A DNA stretch of 64,000 nt from Acidobacteriota bacterium (GCA_003224085.1 QHYK01000057.1:1-64000); one strand, 5' to 3'; positions 43,888-54,650 are shown, counted from the first letter of the stretch. A program made the numbers and translations. The notes: a model not told the origin generated them from the letters alone.

Positions 43888-44514
43888 ATGAAGCCGGCAA
43901 CCACCTCGCGCGAAACAGCACCATCCAAGGGCTGGATTCGCGTTTTGGGAGTTGATCCGGCCGCTGCCGGGCCAACTGGCTACGGCATCGTGGAGGGCGA
44001 CGGCCGGCGGTGCCGAATGCTGCGTTACGGCGCGCTGAAAGTCACCTCTAAAAAGCCAGGGAATGACGACGGCTCAGCGCTGCAAGAAGTACACGGGCTG
44101 CTCTGCGGGTTGATTGAGGAATTTGCTCCGGACGTTATGGCGGTAGAGGACATTTTTTCCGCTTTGAACGTGAGAACCGCGCTGCGGCTAGCGGAAGTAC
44201 GCGGCGTGGTGTTACTGGCTGCGGCACAGCATAGCGTCGAAGTCCATAGTTATGCGCCGCGGAAAGTCAAAGCGACCATCGCGGGGCATGGCCATGCTGA
44301 CAAAAGGCAAATGCAAATCATGGTGCGCGCAATCCTCTCGATGAATTCAACTCCGGAGCCCCCGGATGCGGCCGACGCGTTGGCGGTAGCCTTGTGTCAT
44401 TTGCTGATGGAGCAAGCCCGGCGGCGCTTCGGGCTGCCTCGGGAGAAAGAATTTGCAAAACCGCGGTGTCGTGCGGGCGTTAGGGGCCTTGGGAGCCCTG
44501 CGTCGCCAATTTGA
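43888..44514 (+). CDS. ruvC: Holliday junction resolvase RuvC
   Basis: I start at ATG 43888, giving 208 residues; a longer frame from 43708 would overlap yebC. The four catalytic acids are visible: Asp23 in LGVDPAAAG, Glu87 in VMAVEDIF, and Asp160 and Asp163 in PPDAADALAV. The stretch HGHADKRQMQIMV matches the DNA-binding loop. RuvC resolves Holliday junctions with RuvAB; those genes are not in the window. The C-terminal 30 residues are basic and variable. Confidence 0.95.
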   Translation: MKPATTSRETAPSKGWIRVLGVDPAAAGPTGYGIVEGDGRRCRMLRYGALKVTSKKPGNDDGSALQEVHGLLCGLIEEFAPDVMAVEDIFSALNVRTALRLAEVRGVVLLAAAQHSVEVHSYAPRKVKATIAGHGHADKRQMQIMVRAILSMNSTPEPPDAADALAVALCHLLMEQARRRFGLPREKEFAKPRCRAGVRGLGSPASPI

Positions 44515-44585
44515 GTTGACCGCGCAAAGCAAGGTAGACCCTCGCGCATCCTAGCGTGTTGAGCGATTGGAAGACAGACGTGACA

Positions 44586-45245
44586 ATGAGAGTTTTGTTC
44601 CAGCGATGTCTTCTGTTATTCGGAGCAGCTTGCCTTTCGGCTGGGTCCACGCTTTCCGCTCCGGCGCCCTGCTCCTCGAAAATGACGTTTCGGCGTGTTT
44701 TCAAGGGCAGCTCCCCCGAATTCATCGAAATCAGCGTGCGGGAAGACTCCGATTTGGCTTCTTATGAAATTCGTCAACTTGATGAGGATGCCGGCGCCTC
44801 ACCGTTCCAAGTCAGCGCGGGATTGCGCAGCAAAATGTTTGATCTTGCCGCCGAGCTGAAGCATTTTCAGGGCCAGGACCTCGATGTTCATCGCAAGATT
44901 GCCTATCTCGGCGAAAAAACTTTTCACTGGGACTGCGGCGCGGAAGTCCATGAGGCGAAATTCAATTACACGATGAACGCTGCCGCATCACAACTGCTGC
45001 AGATTTTCGAGGGCCTCACGCGGCAGCAGGAAAACGCCGACTTGATTTCCCGCCGGATGAAGTACGACCGGCTGGGCGTCAACGATGCGCTGCTGCAATT
45101 CGAATCGGACTTGAATCGCAGCCTGCTGCCGGAGCCGAAGCGCCTGCTGCCCATGCTGGAGCAAATCGCCGGCGACCCGAAGTTTGTGGATATTGCGCGA
45201 CAACGGGCGCGCTCGCTGGCCGAACGCATTCGTCACCAAGGCTGA
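44586..45245 (+). CDS. Secreted hypothetical protein
   Basis: The 219-residue product has a signal peptide (residues about 1-24) and a mature part with two Cys (PAPCSS and WDCGAEV) that could pair. Charged helices (LTRQQENADLISRRMKYDRLG, PMLEQIAGD) dominate the second half. The N-terminal beta-rich region EFIEISVREDSDLASYEIRQL recurs in secreted Acidobacteria proteins. I do not recognise a named domain. It lies between ruvC and the GWxTD gene on the same strand. Confidence 0.7.
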   Translation: MRVLFQRCLLLFGAACLSAGSTLSAPAPCSSKMTFRRVFKGSSPEFIEISVREDSDLASYEIRQLDEDAGASPFQVSAGLRSKMFDLAAELKHFQGQDLDVHRKIAYLGEKTFHWDCGAEVHEAKFNYTMNAAASQLLQIFEGLTRQQENADLISRRMKYDRLGVNDALLQFESDLNRSLLPEPKRLLPMLEQIAGDPKFVDIARQRARSLAERIRHQG

Positions 45246-45348
45246 GAAGCGGATTCGGGATCTTGGCACGTCAACTCCAGTACAGCAGTCGGCGAGAAAG
45301 TTCTCATCTAAGATTCGAGTATGAAAAGCGGAAACGGAAGAGACTGGC

Positions 45349-47469
45349 ATGAATGAGACTAGGCTGAACGGGGGGCCTATAAAGACAAGAGTTTCCCGCA
45401 ACCTTGTGGCGCTTCTGGCCATCGCAGCCTTCTGCGTTCCGCAGCCCGTGCTTGGCCAAAAAAAGCAGAAACTTGAAAAAAGCTATCGCGAATGGCTGGA
45501 GCGAGACGTAACTTACATCATCACGAAAGACGAAAAAGATGCGTTCCTGCGGTTGACCTCAAACGAAGCGCGTGACAAATTCATCGAGGACTTCTGGGAG
45601 ATCCGTAACCCCAATCCCGGGTCGCCATCGAACTCCTACAAGGATGAAATCTATCAGCGCATTGCTTTTGCCGACGCTCGATTCGGCATCGGCTCCGGTG
45701 TGGAGGGATGGCGTACGGACCGGGGGCGCACTTACATCACGCTGGGGCCCCCGCAGCAAAAGCAGGTATTTCGCAATTCCGCAAATCTGTACCCAATTGA
45801 GATCTGGTTCTACGGCGGCGCGAACCCGGCTCTGCCTCCGTTCTTTTATGTGATGTTCTACCAGCGCGAAGGCCGCGGGGACTACCGCTTTTATAGCCCC
45901 TATGCGGATGGCCCCGACAAGTTAGCTACAGGCGTCGAGGCCATCAATTCTCGAGTGGCGGCGCTGAAGTTGATCCGGGATTCCGCCGGGCCGGAAGTAG
46001 CGCGCGTTTCGCTAAGTCTCTTGCCGGACGAGCCTGTGGATGAATCCACGGGAATCGTGAGCCTGGAATCCGACGTCCTGCTGGACAGTATCAAGAATCT
46101 TGCAAATATGCCGGTCAACCGCGACGAAATCCTTAGGCGGCGAACTCTGAGGGAAACTGTGAGCTCGCGGATTCTTCTGGAGGCCCGTAATCTGGACATC
46201 GTGACCTTCCCGGCCCGCGATTCCCGAGGATTGACACGGCTGGACTACGCGGTCCGCCTTCACAATCCGAAGGATTTGAGCATGACCGCGGAACCTGACG
46301 GGCGATACACCTATGCCATCGAAGTACGTGTGGCCGTACTCAGCAAAGACAATCAGCCCATCTTCACGCAAGAGAAGAAACTCGCGGATTCAGTGACCAA
46401 GGCTCGATTCGACGCATTAAAGGACAAAGTGTTTGGCTACGAAGGCATTCTTCCTCTCCCGCCCGGAAAATACCGATTGGATCTCCAATTCACGGACTGG
46501 TCTCAAAAGGCGGCGTACCATACGACGCGTGAAGTGGAAATCCCCGCATTGCCAAAAGACGGATTGGTTGTACCGAGCGTACTGCCCTTTATTTCCGCCG
46601 AGAACGCAGACCCAAGTCTCGCCGATCTGATGCCCTTCGCAGTTGGGGGCGTGCAGTTTACTCCACGGGCTGATAAGGATCCCGTGTTGGGGCCAGGGAC
46701 AAATCTCCAAGTGGTGTATCAAATCTGGGCCCCGGCGAAGGACCCTCGCCAAAATCTCGGGAAGAAGCTAGAAGTGCATTACGCTTATGGCAGGCCCGCC
46801 GCCCCAGGCAGCGCGAAAGAGATCAAGGAAGAAGTCGGCATGGATCAGTTCAACGCGGCCGGCTCCTTGGCGACGGGAAAAAGGCTGTCTCTCGATCAAG
46901 TCAACGGCAACTATATCCTCACGGTGTCCGTAAACAGCCCGGACACAAAACAGGGAAGCTTTGGAACGTTGAATTTCAAGATACTCGATATGCCTCCCGC
47001 ACCGGAACCTTGGGACGTGCTCGAGCCTGGAATTGCTCAGGATGCTGAAAAGGGCGTCCTTGATCAGCAGCGCGGCCTCTGCTACTGGGCACTCGGCCAG
47101 TTGGATGAGGCACGCGCATGGTTTCGGCGCGCATTGCAACTGGATCATTCCAACGAGGTTGCCCGAGCGCGGCTTGTGGACGCCTACTACGCAAAGAAGG
47201 ATTATGCTGCGGTAGTTAGCCTCTATTCGGACGCTGGAGTCACTGAACACACGCATTCGGAGACCCTCCTCCGGATCGCAACCAGTCTGGCGAAGAATGG
47301 AAAAACACCGCAGGCCATTTCTGTCATTGAGAAGGCCATGGCGTCGCGTCCCGAGGAAGGCCTCCTGTATCTGGCTCTTGCGCAATACTACAGCGAGATC
47401 GGCAGCACCGAGAAAGCAGCGGAGCTCACGGAAAAGGCCAAGTCATTGGCGGCCCCTGCGAAGGACTGA
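45349..47469 (+). CDS. GWxTD-domain protein with C-terminal TPR repeats
   Basis: The 706-residue protein has a signal peptide ending VLGQ, a GWxTD domain whose namesake motif is EGWRTDRGRTYITLGPP (residues 119-135), a long beta-rich middle and TPR-like repeats after residue 560 (GLCYWALGQLDEARAWFRRALQLD). GWxTD proteins are almost limited to Acidobacteria and related phyla, and a periplasmic assembly role is only inferred. It is followed by the TonB-dependent receptor and a TPR protein, suggesting a shared outer-membrane process. Confidence 0.9.
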   Translation: MNETRLNGGPIKTRVSRNLVALLAIAAFCVPQPVLGQKKQKLEKSYREWLERDVTYIITKDEKDAFLRLTSNEARDKFIEDFWEIRNPNPGSPSNSYKDEIYQRIAFADARFGIGSGVEGWRTDRGRTYITLGPPQQKQVFRNSANLYPIEIWFYGGANPALPPFFYVMFYQREGRGDYRFYSPYADGPDKLATGVEAINSRVAALKLIRDSAGPEVARVSLSLLPDEPVDESTGIVSLESDVLLDSIKNLANMPVNRDEILRRRTLRETVSSRILLEARNLDIVTFPARDSRGLTRLDYAVRLHNPKDLSMTAEPDGRYTYAIEVRVAVLSKDNQPIFTQEKKLADSVTKARFDALKDKVFGYEGILPLPPGKYRLDLQFTDWSQKAAYHTTREVEIPALPKDGLVVPSVLPFISAENADPSLADLMPFAVGGVQFTPRADKDPVLGPGTNLQVVYQIWAPAKDPRQNLGKKLEVHYAYGRPAAPGSAKEIKEEVGMDQFNAAGSLATGKRLSLDQVNGNYILTVSVNSPDTKQGSFGTLNFKILDMPPAPEPWDVLEPGIAQDAEKGVLDQQRGLCYWALGQLDEARAWFRRALQLDHSNEVARARLVDAYYAKKDYAAVVSLYSDAGVTEHTHSETLLRIATSLAKNGKTPQAISVIEKAMASRPEEGLLYLALAQYYSEIGSTEKAAELTEKAKSLAAPAKD

Positions 47470-47806
47470 CTACTGCCTGAAAATCCTGAGGAAAATGCGG
47501 CTGAGCAGTTCTAGACCAGCCCTTCATGTTAAGAATCCATATTTCCGCATAATAATACGAGAAACCGGATGGAGTTTCTTCCGGAGTTTCGCCGGATTTA
47601 GTATTGCCAGATATAAATGTTTGAATCAGAAGCCTTTAGTGCATGTCAAGTTTAGCTAAGCTTTGGTGGACTTTGTGCATCGTTTTTGAGGGGCGTTGTC
47701 CGATTTTAGGGAGATTCGGGTACCCGGAGTTTACTCTCGGTCTTTCGTCCTAGCCAAACTTCAAGTTCTCCGGTTGAACCTAACTGCGGAAAGGAGTACT
47801 GGATTC
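47470..47806. other. Intergenic region before the Oar-like receptor
   Basis: This 337-base region is AT-richer than the genes and should hold the receptor promoter. A weak stem (CCGGATGG...CTTCCGGAG near 47562-47584) is present. No strong terminator and no gene are seen. AAAGGAG lies 12 bases before the receptor ATG. Confidence 0.4.
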
Positions 47807-50800
47807 ATGAGGAATCGTTGGCTTCGCTTCATTTTGGTGTTGGTGCTTGGGGGAACACTTTATCCCTCGGCCCTTGCGCAGGACCAGAGTTCGGCGCGTG
47901 GCAATCTTAGTGGCTTGGTCTACGACTCAACGAAGGCCGTGGTTCCGGGAGCACAGGTGACGATTACTGGCCCGATTGGCAGCCTTACCCAGACGACCAC
48001 GGAAGAGGGTTCCTTCCTGTTCTCAACCCTGATTCCCGGCAACTACTCCATTAAGGTACAAAAGGCTGGTTTCAAGGTTGCCAGCTTCAAGAGCGCTGAA
48101 GTCCTCATCAACAAGACCACCAGCGTGGAAGTGATTCTTGAAACAGGCCAAATCTCAGAGAGTGTGGAAGTCAGTGCTGCGGCCACGACAGTGGACACTA
48201 CCGCTACATCAGTTAATTCCGATTTTTCCGATGACTTTTATTCGAAGATACCCCTAGGCCGCGGCGTCAGCAGCTTGTTCTACTTGGCCCCAGGCGTGGT
48301 GAGTGGTGGAGGGACCGGCGTCGAGAATCCTTCGATTTCAGGGTCCTCAGGCCTCGAAAACCTGTATGTCGCAGACGGCGTCTCGATCAATGACCCGGCA
48401 TTCGGCGGCATCGGTGTTTGGTCGCGCATTTATGGTCCTCTGGGAACGGGCGTCAACCTCTCATTCGTGAAAGAGGTGCAGGTCAAGACAGGGGGTTTTG
48501 AGCCGCAGTACGGGCACGTTAGCGGCGGCATCGTGCAGCTGGTCACCAAGTCCGGCGGGACTAAGTTCTTCGGAACGATGGGGGGGTATTTCAACGGCAG
48601 AATGATGCAGACCGACTACGCCAACGCCGACGATCCACAGTTCGGAGTCACCAACCTGGTGGGCAGACGTTTGAACAACGCCAACTACGAAGGCGACTTT
48701 GAACTTGGCGGATACGTTCCGCTGCACGGTCTCAAGGACCGGTTATTCTTCTTCGGAACCTTCAATCCATCGTGGAATCACGCGTATTTTGCTCCGGCAG
48801 CTGCGAACCTCGTCACCGGGGCACCGGCTTCCGGTCTCTTCACGATTTACAATGGCTTAGTGGATCGTCAGACGACACGTTGGGACTACGCGGGCAAGCT
48901 AACTTTCAAGATCAGCAACTCGCATACCCTTGAGTCCACGGTTTCCGCTGATCCATCCCATACCAACTCTGCGCCTTACGCCACCCTGACGGCGAACGAC
49001 AAGACCGCGAATTCCTCATGGAACTATGGCACACGGAATTGGTCAGTTCGTTACGATGGCGCCTTTGGCTCAAGTTTCCTCGTTGACGGTGGCTTCACGT
49101 GGGCTTGGAACCACTTCCACGAGCAACCGCTCTTCGACATCACCCAGATTATCGACAACACCCAGATTTATTCGCAGACCAACCAACGCGGTTCCTTCAA
49201 TGCTCAGGGCTTTGGCTTTTCGGAGCCGTACGATTCCCAAACCAAGGGCATTCAGGGCGACGTCACCAAGATTCTCCGTTTGTTTGGCAACCAGCACGCC
49301 CTCAGCGCGGGATATAACTGGCAATTCCCACATTACGATGACATTACTTCCTATTCGGGGGGGCATTTTACAGTGCCCCAGTTGAACGCCACGGGAACTG
49401 ACCCAGGATACGACAGCCAGAACAACCCGCCGGTTGCCGGATCTAGCGCTAATGCAGCCCTAGTGCTTGAGCTTGCTTGTGTCTCGTCGCCCACTACGTC
49501 CAATCAACTTGCGGGTTGCGGGACAACAGACAACAGCACCATCTGCACGCTCTGCCCGCTTATGAATGTGCCGGGCTACGCAAGTCCTGTGCCTGTTGTT
49601 CTGCACCAGGTGCGCGGGCGTTTCGACAAGGGTGTAACTACCAGCACTGGGAAGTATCACGCCGCCTTCGTTAACGATGCCTGGCAGATGGGCAAGCACG
49701 TTACCCTCAACCTTGGCGTGCGCTGGGAACAGCAGCGCCTCAGGGGCAACTTTGTCCAGAAACTTTTCAATGACATGTGGTCACCACGGGTCGGCGTAAT
49801 CGTGGACCCCAAGGGCGACCGCAAATCGAAGTTCTATGCCAACTACGGCCGGTACGCATTCATTCTGCCGCTGGACGCGGCGGTACGGTCCCTTAGCTCG
49901 GAGGCTGACCTTCAGAACACCTATTGGGCGCCGGTGTCGGATTCTAGCGGCAACGTCGTGCTGGACGCACAGAACACCGCAACCTTCCAGCCGGATCAAG
50001 GGCATTTGCTCAATAATGCGAACGGCGGAGTCCCAATCAATGCAGGCTCATTAGTAAGCGGTCCTGGCGAGGCATTCGCTGCTGGGACACGCATGGAATA
50101 CACGGATGAGTTCGTAGTGGGCTATGACCGTGAGTTCCGCGGTGGAATCGTGGCCAGTGTGCGGTACATCGACCGCAGGTTGAAGCGCGTCATAGAAGAC
50201 CAGGGTGGTATCTCCGTGGAGGAATTCAATTCGGGCGTTCCTCTGACTTACGTCATCGGCAACCCCAACGCGGCCCAAGACATCTTTGTTAATCCGAATG
50301 AAACGCTGTTTGGACTCGGAACGACGGTCAACCAAGCGGCCATCAAATCAGCAATCAAAGCGAACAATCAGAATCCCACTGCAGCGAGCGCAGCGGCGCT
50401 GGTGGCTCTGGGCTTCCCGGCCTCTTGCATTGACAGCAACAATTTCGCGACACCCTTCGTAGCCACTAATCAGACTACTGGTGTCAACGCTGCCACAGGA
50501 GGTCCACCGGCGGGAAGCGTTTGCTTCCCCGCGGTCAACACGGGCACTTGGAGCGCTTTCTCAAACGGAGCCTGGAGCCTTCTGCCGGACTGCACAAACA
50601 GGGCTGACAGCAAGGTGCAGGGAAAGTGTGCAGCGTTTGGCGGTGAGTTCTACCCAGACGGCAAGCCAGACACCTACAAAGACCCGAAGCGGGAATACGA
50701 GGCGGTGGAATTTGAAGTCAACAAGTCCTTCAGCCACGGATGGGCACTTTCCGCTAATTACCGCATCTCACAGCTCCGGGGCAACTACGAAGGCGCTTTC

Positions 50801-51346
50801 CGCAACGACAATGGCCAAGCGGATCCAGGCATCAGTTCGCTTTTTGACTTCACCGAAGGGAAGCTCGGCCTCCTTGCCAATCAGCAGAGTATCGGTTTCT
50901 TGAATGGCGACCGCAAGCACGTGCTCAACTTTCATTCAACTTATGTAGTGCCTAACGGGCGGTTGAAGGGGCTAGTGCTCGGCAGCGGCCTGACCGTTCA
51001 GTCGGGTGTGCCCCTGACCACTCTCGTAGCCCAGCAGGCCTATCAGAACGCGGGCGAAGTGCCTATCTTCGGCCGTGGTGATCTGGGGCGGTCCCCAGTG
51101 ACGGGCACTGTGGACGGGCACATCGAATATCCGTGGCGGCTAACGGAACGGTTTCATCTGAATTTTGCGTTCGATGCGTTCAATATCGCCAACACAAAGC
51201 GCGAAACCACGGTGAACCAAGCCTTCGACCAGGGCTTCGGGCTCAACAACGCGGACTTCAAGAAGCCGTTTACTCAGCCCCAGTTCATCACCCAGGGCTT
51301 TGTGGACCCATTCAGTTCGCGGGCCTCGATCAAGCTTACGTTCTAA
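47807..51346 (+). CDS. Oar-like TonB-dependent outer-membrane receptor
   Basis: From ATG 47807 the product is 1,179 residues: a signal peptide ending SALAQD, a carboxypeptidase-regulatory-like beta domain (about residues 28-115, with NLSGLVYDSTKAVVPGAQV and IPGNYSIKVQKAGFK), a plug domain containing FVKEVQVKTGGFEPQYGHVSGG, and a long beta barrel ending AFDAFNIANTKRETTVNQ and ASIKLTF, a C-terminal Phe. This matches the OmpA-related/Oar group. It would import a large ligand with TonB energy. The terminator at 51367 closes the unit. Confidence 0.95.
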   Translation: MRNRWLRFILVLVLGGTLYPSALAQDQSSARGNLSGLVYDSTKAVVPGAQVTITGPIGSLTQTTTEEGSFLFSTLIPGNYSIKVQKAGFKVASFKSAEVLINKTTSVEVILETGQISESVEVSAAATTVDTTATSVNSDFSDDFYSKIPLGRGVSSLFYLAPGVVSGGGTGVENPSISGSSGLENLYVADGVSINDPAFGGIGVWSRIYGPLGTGVNLSFVKEVQVKTGGFEPQYGHVSGGIVQLVTKSGGTKFFGTMGGYFNGRMMQTDYANADDPQFGVTNLVGRRLNNANYEGDFELGGYVPLHGLKDRLFFFGTFNPSWNHAYFAPAAANLVTGAPASGLFTIYNGLVDRQTTRWDYAGKLTFKISNSHTLESTVSADPSHTNSAPYATLTANDKTANSSWNYGTRNWSVRYDGAFGSSFLVDGGFTWAWNHFHEQPLFDITQIIDNTQIYSQTNQRGSFNAQGFGFSEPYDSQTKGIQGDVTKILRLFGNQHALSAGYNWQFPHYDDITSYSGGHFTVPQLNATGTDPGYDSQNNPPVAGSSANAALVLELACVSSPTTSNQLAGCGTTDNSTICTLCPLMNVPGYASPVPVVLHQVRGRFDKGVTTSTGKYHAAFVNDAWQMGKHVTLNLGVRWEQQRLRGNFVQKLFNDMWSPRVGVIVDPKGDRKSKFYANYGRYAFILPLDAAVRSLSSEADLQNTYWAPVSDSSGNVVLDAQNTATFQPDQGHLLNNANGGVPINAGSLVSGPGEAFAAGTRMEYTDEFVVGYDREFRGGIVASVRYIDRRLKRVIEDQGGISVEEFNSGVPLTYVIGNPNAAQDIFVNPNETLFGLGTTVNQAAIKSAIKANNQNPTAASAAALVALGFPASCIDSNNFATPFVATNQTTGVNAATGGPPAGSVCFPAVNTGTWSAFSNGAWSLLPDCTNRADSKVQGKCAAFGGEFYPDGKPDTYKDPKREYEAVEFEVNKSFSHGWALSANYRISQLRGNYEGAFRNDNGQADPGISSLFDFTEGKLGLLANQQSIGFLNGDRKHVLNFHSTYVVPNGRLKGLVLGSGLTVQSGVPLTTLVAQQAYQNAGEVPIFGRGDLGRSPVTGTVDGHIEYPWRLTERFHLNFAFDAFNIANTKRETTVNQAFDQGFGLNNADFKKPFTQPQFITQGFVDPFSSRASIKLTF

Positions 51347-51366
51347 GGGACCACAAACCCAACCCC

Positions 51367-51395
51367 GGAGGGCGCCTCGCAACGCCCTCCTTTTT
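51367..51395 (+). terminator. Rho-independent terminator after the Oar-like receptor
   Basis: A perfect 8-bp stem (GGAGGGCG / CGCCCTCC) with an 8-base loop is followed by five T. It begins 20 bases after the receptor stop codon. Confidence 0.88.
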
Positions 51396-51516
51396 CACTT
51401 ATCGCAGCGCTCTCTATCAAGCGTGCGAATGTGAATGGGGTGACTCTGAACTTTAGCAGCTCATGCGCAAAAGGCCGCTTCATAGCTTTCGCCTGTGTCG
51501 CGTTGAGGAAAACTTG

Positions 51517-52533
51517 ATGTTACGCCCCTCACGTAGTCTTTTCCTGCTGCTCATCGTTCTCGCACCAGTTCCTGCCTTGTATGCACAGAGACCTGGAGCC
51601 GCGCGGCCCAGCGGCGGTGTAATCGATGTACAAGTCCGTTATGCTGACGGGCAACCGGGACCGCGCAATATACATATCCGGCTCGAGGCCGCTGAAGGCG
51701 GCCCGGCAGGCGATTGCGAAACCATAGAAGGCGGCAAATGCCAGTTCAATTTGGCTTCCAGCGGCGTTTACATGGTGCGCATGAGCGAACGCGGCTACCA
51801 GGAAGTGACTGTACGCGTGGAATTGATCGGCAACTCCAGGGGATATGCGACTTTGGAGCTGAAACCAATTCCCGGACAGGTGTCGGCGGAGACGTTGTCA
51901 GCGGCTTCAAAGGGGGATTCCAACGTGGTATCAGCTCTGGACTTAAGCGTTCCAGAGAATGCGCGGCAAGAATTTGAAAAGGGCCAGAACGGGCTAAAAG
52001 AAAACAGGCTGGGGGACGCCGTCTCGCATCTGCGCAAGGCAATCAAACTTTACGACACCTTCCCACAGGCGTACACAGTGCTTGGAACGGCATATCTTGG
52101 ACAACGGAATTGGAAAGAGGCCCAGAGCGCACTCCAGGCGGCCATCAAACTGGATCCCAAGCTTCCCGAGGCGTACCTCGAATTGGGCGCCGTGTTGAAT
52201 CAAACCAAGGAATATCCACGTGCCGAAGCAGCCTTGCTTCGAGGCTTAGAGTTGAATCCCGAAGCGCCGGGCGGTCACTACGAACTTGCCAAGACGTACT
52301 GGGCGCTGGGCCGATGGCAGGAGGCAGCCCCCCACGCCCGCAAGGCGGTCGCCGACGTGCCGGACTTGGCTCCACCACACGTTCTCCTTGGAAACATTCT
52401 GCTTCGTGAGCGCAATGCCCAAGGAGCTCTTCACGAATACCAGGAATACTTACGGCTCGATCCAAACGGCTCCATGGCTCAGGGAGTTCTTCAAATGATA
52501 GAGAAACTGCAAAGGGCAAGCACGCCCAATTGA
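51517..52533 (+). CDS. Secreted TPR-repeat protein
   Basis: From ATG 51517 (TGAGGA upstream) the product is 338 residues with a signal peptide ending LYAQRP. A beta-rich N-terminal domain (residues about 35-130) precedes TPR units from about residue 155: FEKGQNGLKENRLGDAVSHL, YLGQRNWKEAQSALQAAIKLD, NQTKEYPRAEAALLRGLELN and YWALGRWQEAAPHARKAVAD. It sits after the receptor terminator, so it has its own promoter. It may act as a scaffold near the envelope. Confidence 0.87.
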   Translation: MLRPSRSLFLLLIVLAPVPALYAQRPGAARPSGGVIDVQVRYADGQPGPRNIHIRLEAAEGGPAGDCETIEGGKCQFNLASSGVYMVRMSERGYQEVTVRVELIGNSRGYATLELKPIPGQVSAETLSAASKGDSNVVSALDLSVPENARQEFEKGQNGLKENRLGDAVSHLRKAIKLYDTFPQAYTVLGTAYLGQRNWKEAQSALQAAIKLDPKLPEAYLELGAVLNQTKEYPRAEAALLRGLELNPEAPGGHYELAKTYWALGRWQEAAPHARKAVADVPDLAPPHVLLGNILLRERNAQGALHEYQEYLRLDPNGSMAQGVLQMIEKLQRASTPN

Positions 52534-52671
52534 ACGACAGTCATTTGGTTTCCTCGAGTAAATCTAAACCTCGCAGGAGCACACGCCAGCTATTCCAAAG
52601 GACCTGTGTAATGGCGATGTTCCGTCATGCGTATGTTAGGATGACAGATATTCTTGTCCCCTTAGGGATCC

Positions 52672-54608
52672 ATGTTACGTCCAACGCCCCCGCCCCCGCC
52701 CGGTTCGCAGGCAGCCGCTACCGCTTTGCGGTCGCGCAGGACCATGAACCTTTCCGAGAGGGTGGCCATCTCCACTTCCAGCCTATGGGCGCATAAGCTG
52801 CGCAGTATCCTTACTCTGATCGGCGTGGTTATCGGCGTGTCGGCGGTCATCGCCGTGGTCAGCCTGATTAACGGCGCGAATCAATACGTCGCCACACGCG
52901 TGTTCCGGCTGGGTGCGGACGTCTTCGGGTTATCCAGGCAACCCTCCATCATTACCAATGTGAACGACTGGCTGGAATTCCAGAAGCGCAAACGCTTTAC
53001 CTACGATGATTTTGAGGCTGTGCGCGAACAGTGCAAAACGTGCAAAGAGATCGGCGCTTCGCTCGGCGGCCGCGTCGAGGTGAAAAGCGGGCTGAACTCC
53101 CTGAAGGACACCAATCTCCGCGCGTGGACGCCGCAAATGGCCGAATTGTACGACGTGGATCTTGTCGCCGGCCGGCACACCACGGAAGCGGACCTCAGCA
53201 GCGCCGCTCCGGTCTGCGTGATCGGAATGGATCTTGTCGAAAACCTTCTCCCCTCCGTCGACCCTCTCGGAAAGGAGATCCGGTGGAACAATGTCCCGTG
53301 CCAGGTGATTGGCGTTGGAAAAAAGGAAGGCTCCTCGCTCGGAAACTCCCTGGACAATTGGTTCATCTTGCCGCTGAGCACCTACCTCAAGGAGTTCGGC
53401 AACCAGCAGAGTTCTCTGCGCGGCACCGCGCGGGCCGGTTCGGCAGCCAAGATTCAAGCCAGCGTGGACGAGGTCCGCCAAATCATGCGCGGGCGCCATC
53501 ACCTCGCGTACAACGCCAAAGACGATTTCGCGATTGAGACCAGCGACTCCTTCTTGTCTCTGTGGAAGGACATCAGCAGCTCATTCTTGCGGTCACCATC
53601 GCTATTGCTTCGATCTCGCTCGTGGTCGGGAGGCATCGTGATCATGAACATCATGTTTGTGAGCGTCACGGAACGCACCCGCGAGATTGGCATGCGCAAA
53701 GCTGTCGGCGGCACGGCGCGCAGACATCCTGCGCCAGTTTCTTATCGAATCTTCAACCATTGCCGGGATTGGCAGTGCGCTGGGTGTGCTCCTTGGCGTA
53801 ATGGTTGCGGAGGTGGTTTCCTGGCTGACGCCGCTGCCGAGCGCTGTGCGGCTTTGGTCGGTGCTGAGCGGTCTGGCGGCTGCCCAGGCGCGGATAAAGG
53901 CGTGGGCCAGGAAGTCATCATCGACGGCCAGCTTTTCACGGTGATTGGCACGATGGATAAACGCCGTCAAGGCTTTCCAGTGGCTCCAATCCCGAAGACA
54001 ACATTGCGGTCATGCCCGTCACTTCCTTGCGGAAACTCTATCCCAATCCGAGGGATTACGTGATTTTTGCAAAAGCCAGCGACCCCACGCAGGTCGCCCA
54101 GGCGGTCGAAGAAATTCGCGATCTCCTTCGCCGCAAGCGGCGGCTCGCCAACAACATGCCGGACGATTTCGCTTTGTTTACGTCCGACTATTTTCTTGAT
54201 CTCTGGAACAAGATCAGCGGGTTGATCTTTCTTCTGATGTTTGCGGTGTCTTCCGTCGGACTGATTGTTGGCGGCATCGGGGTGATGAACATCATGCTCG
54301 TGTCGGTGACGGAACGAACGCGGGAAATCGGCGTCAGGAAGGCCATCGGCGCGAAGCGCAGCATTATCCTCGCGCAATTCCTGATCGAAGCCGTCACGCT
54401 GAGCGCCCTCGGCGGGGTCATCGGAGTGATGTGCCGTTCCGGACTCAGCGTGCTCCTTCGCTATGGCCTGCATTTTCCGGCGGTCCTGTCTTTGTTCTGG
54501 GTGGTCCCGGCGGTGACCCTTTGCGCGCTGATTGGCATTGTGTTTGGAGTTTATCCTGCCTGGAAAGCCGCCCGCCTTGGTCCCGTTGACGCCCTCCGCT
54601 ACGAGTGA
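52672..54608 (+). pseudogene. Deletion-fused and frameshifted MacB/FtsX permease pair
   Basis: The first 300 residues match a first-type permease (WAHKLRSILT..., a periplasmic part and a residual VIMNIMFVSVTERTREI). Two compensating shifts lie near 53580-53635; after 53700 the frame shifts again to give ADILRQFLIESSTIAGIG. At about 53880 this end joins GQEVIIDGQLFTVIG, which belongs to the middle of a second-type permease, and another frameshift near 53985 leads into an intact tail (54012-54608) with GGIGVMNIMLVSVTERTREI ending PVDALRYE. So about half of each gene is lost. A product is unlikely to function, though the last 198-residue frame is intact. Confidence 0.85.
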
Positions 54609-54650
54609 CTTCTCATTTTTCCTATGCTCGAAGGTACAATCCTACGGGGA

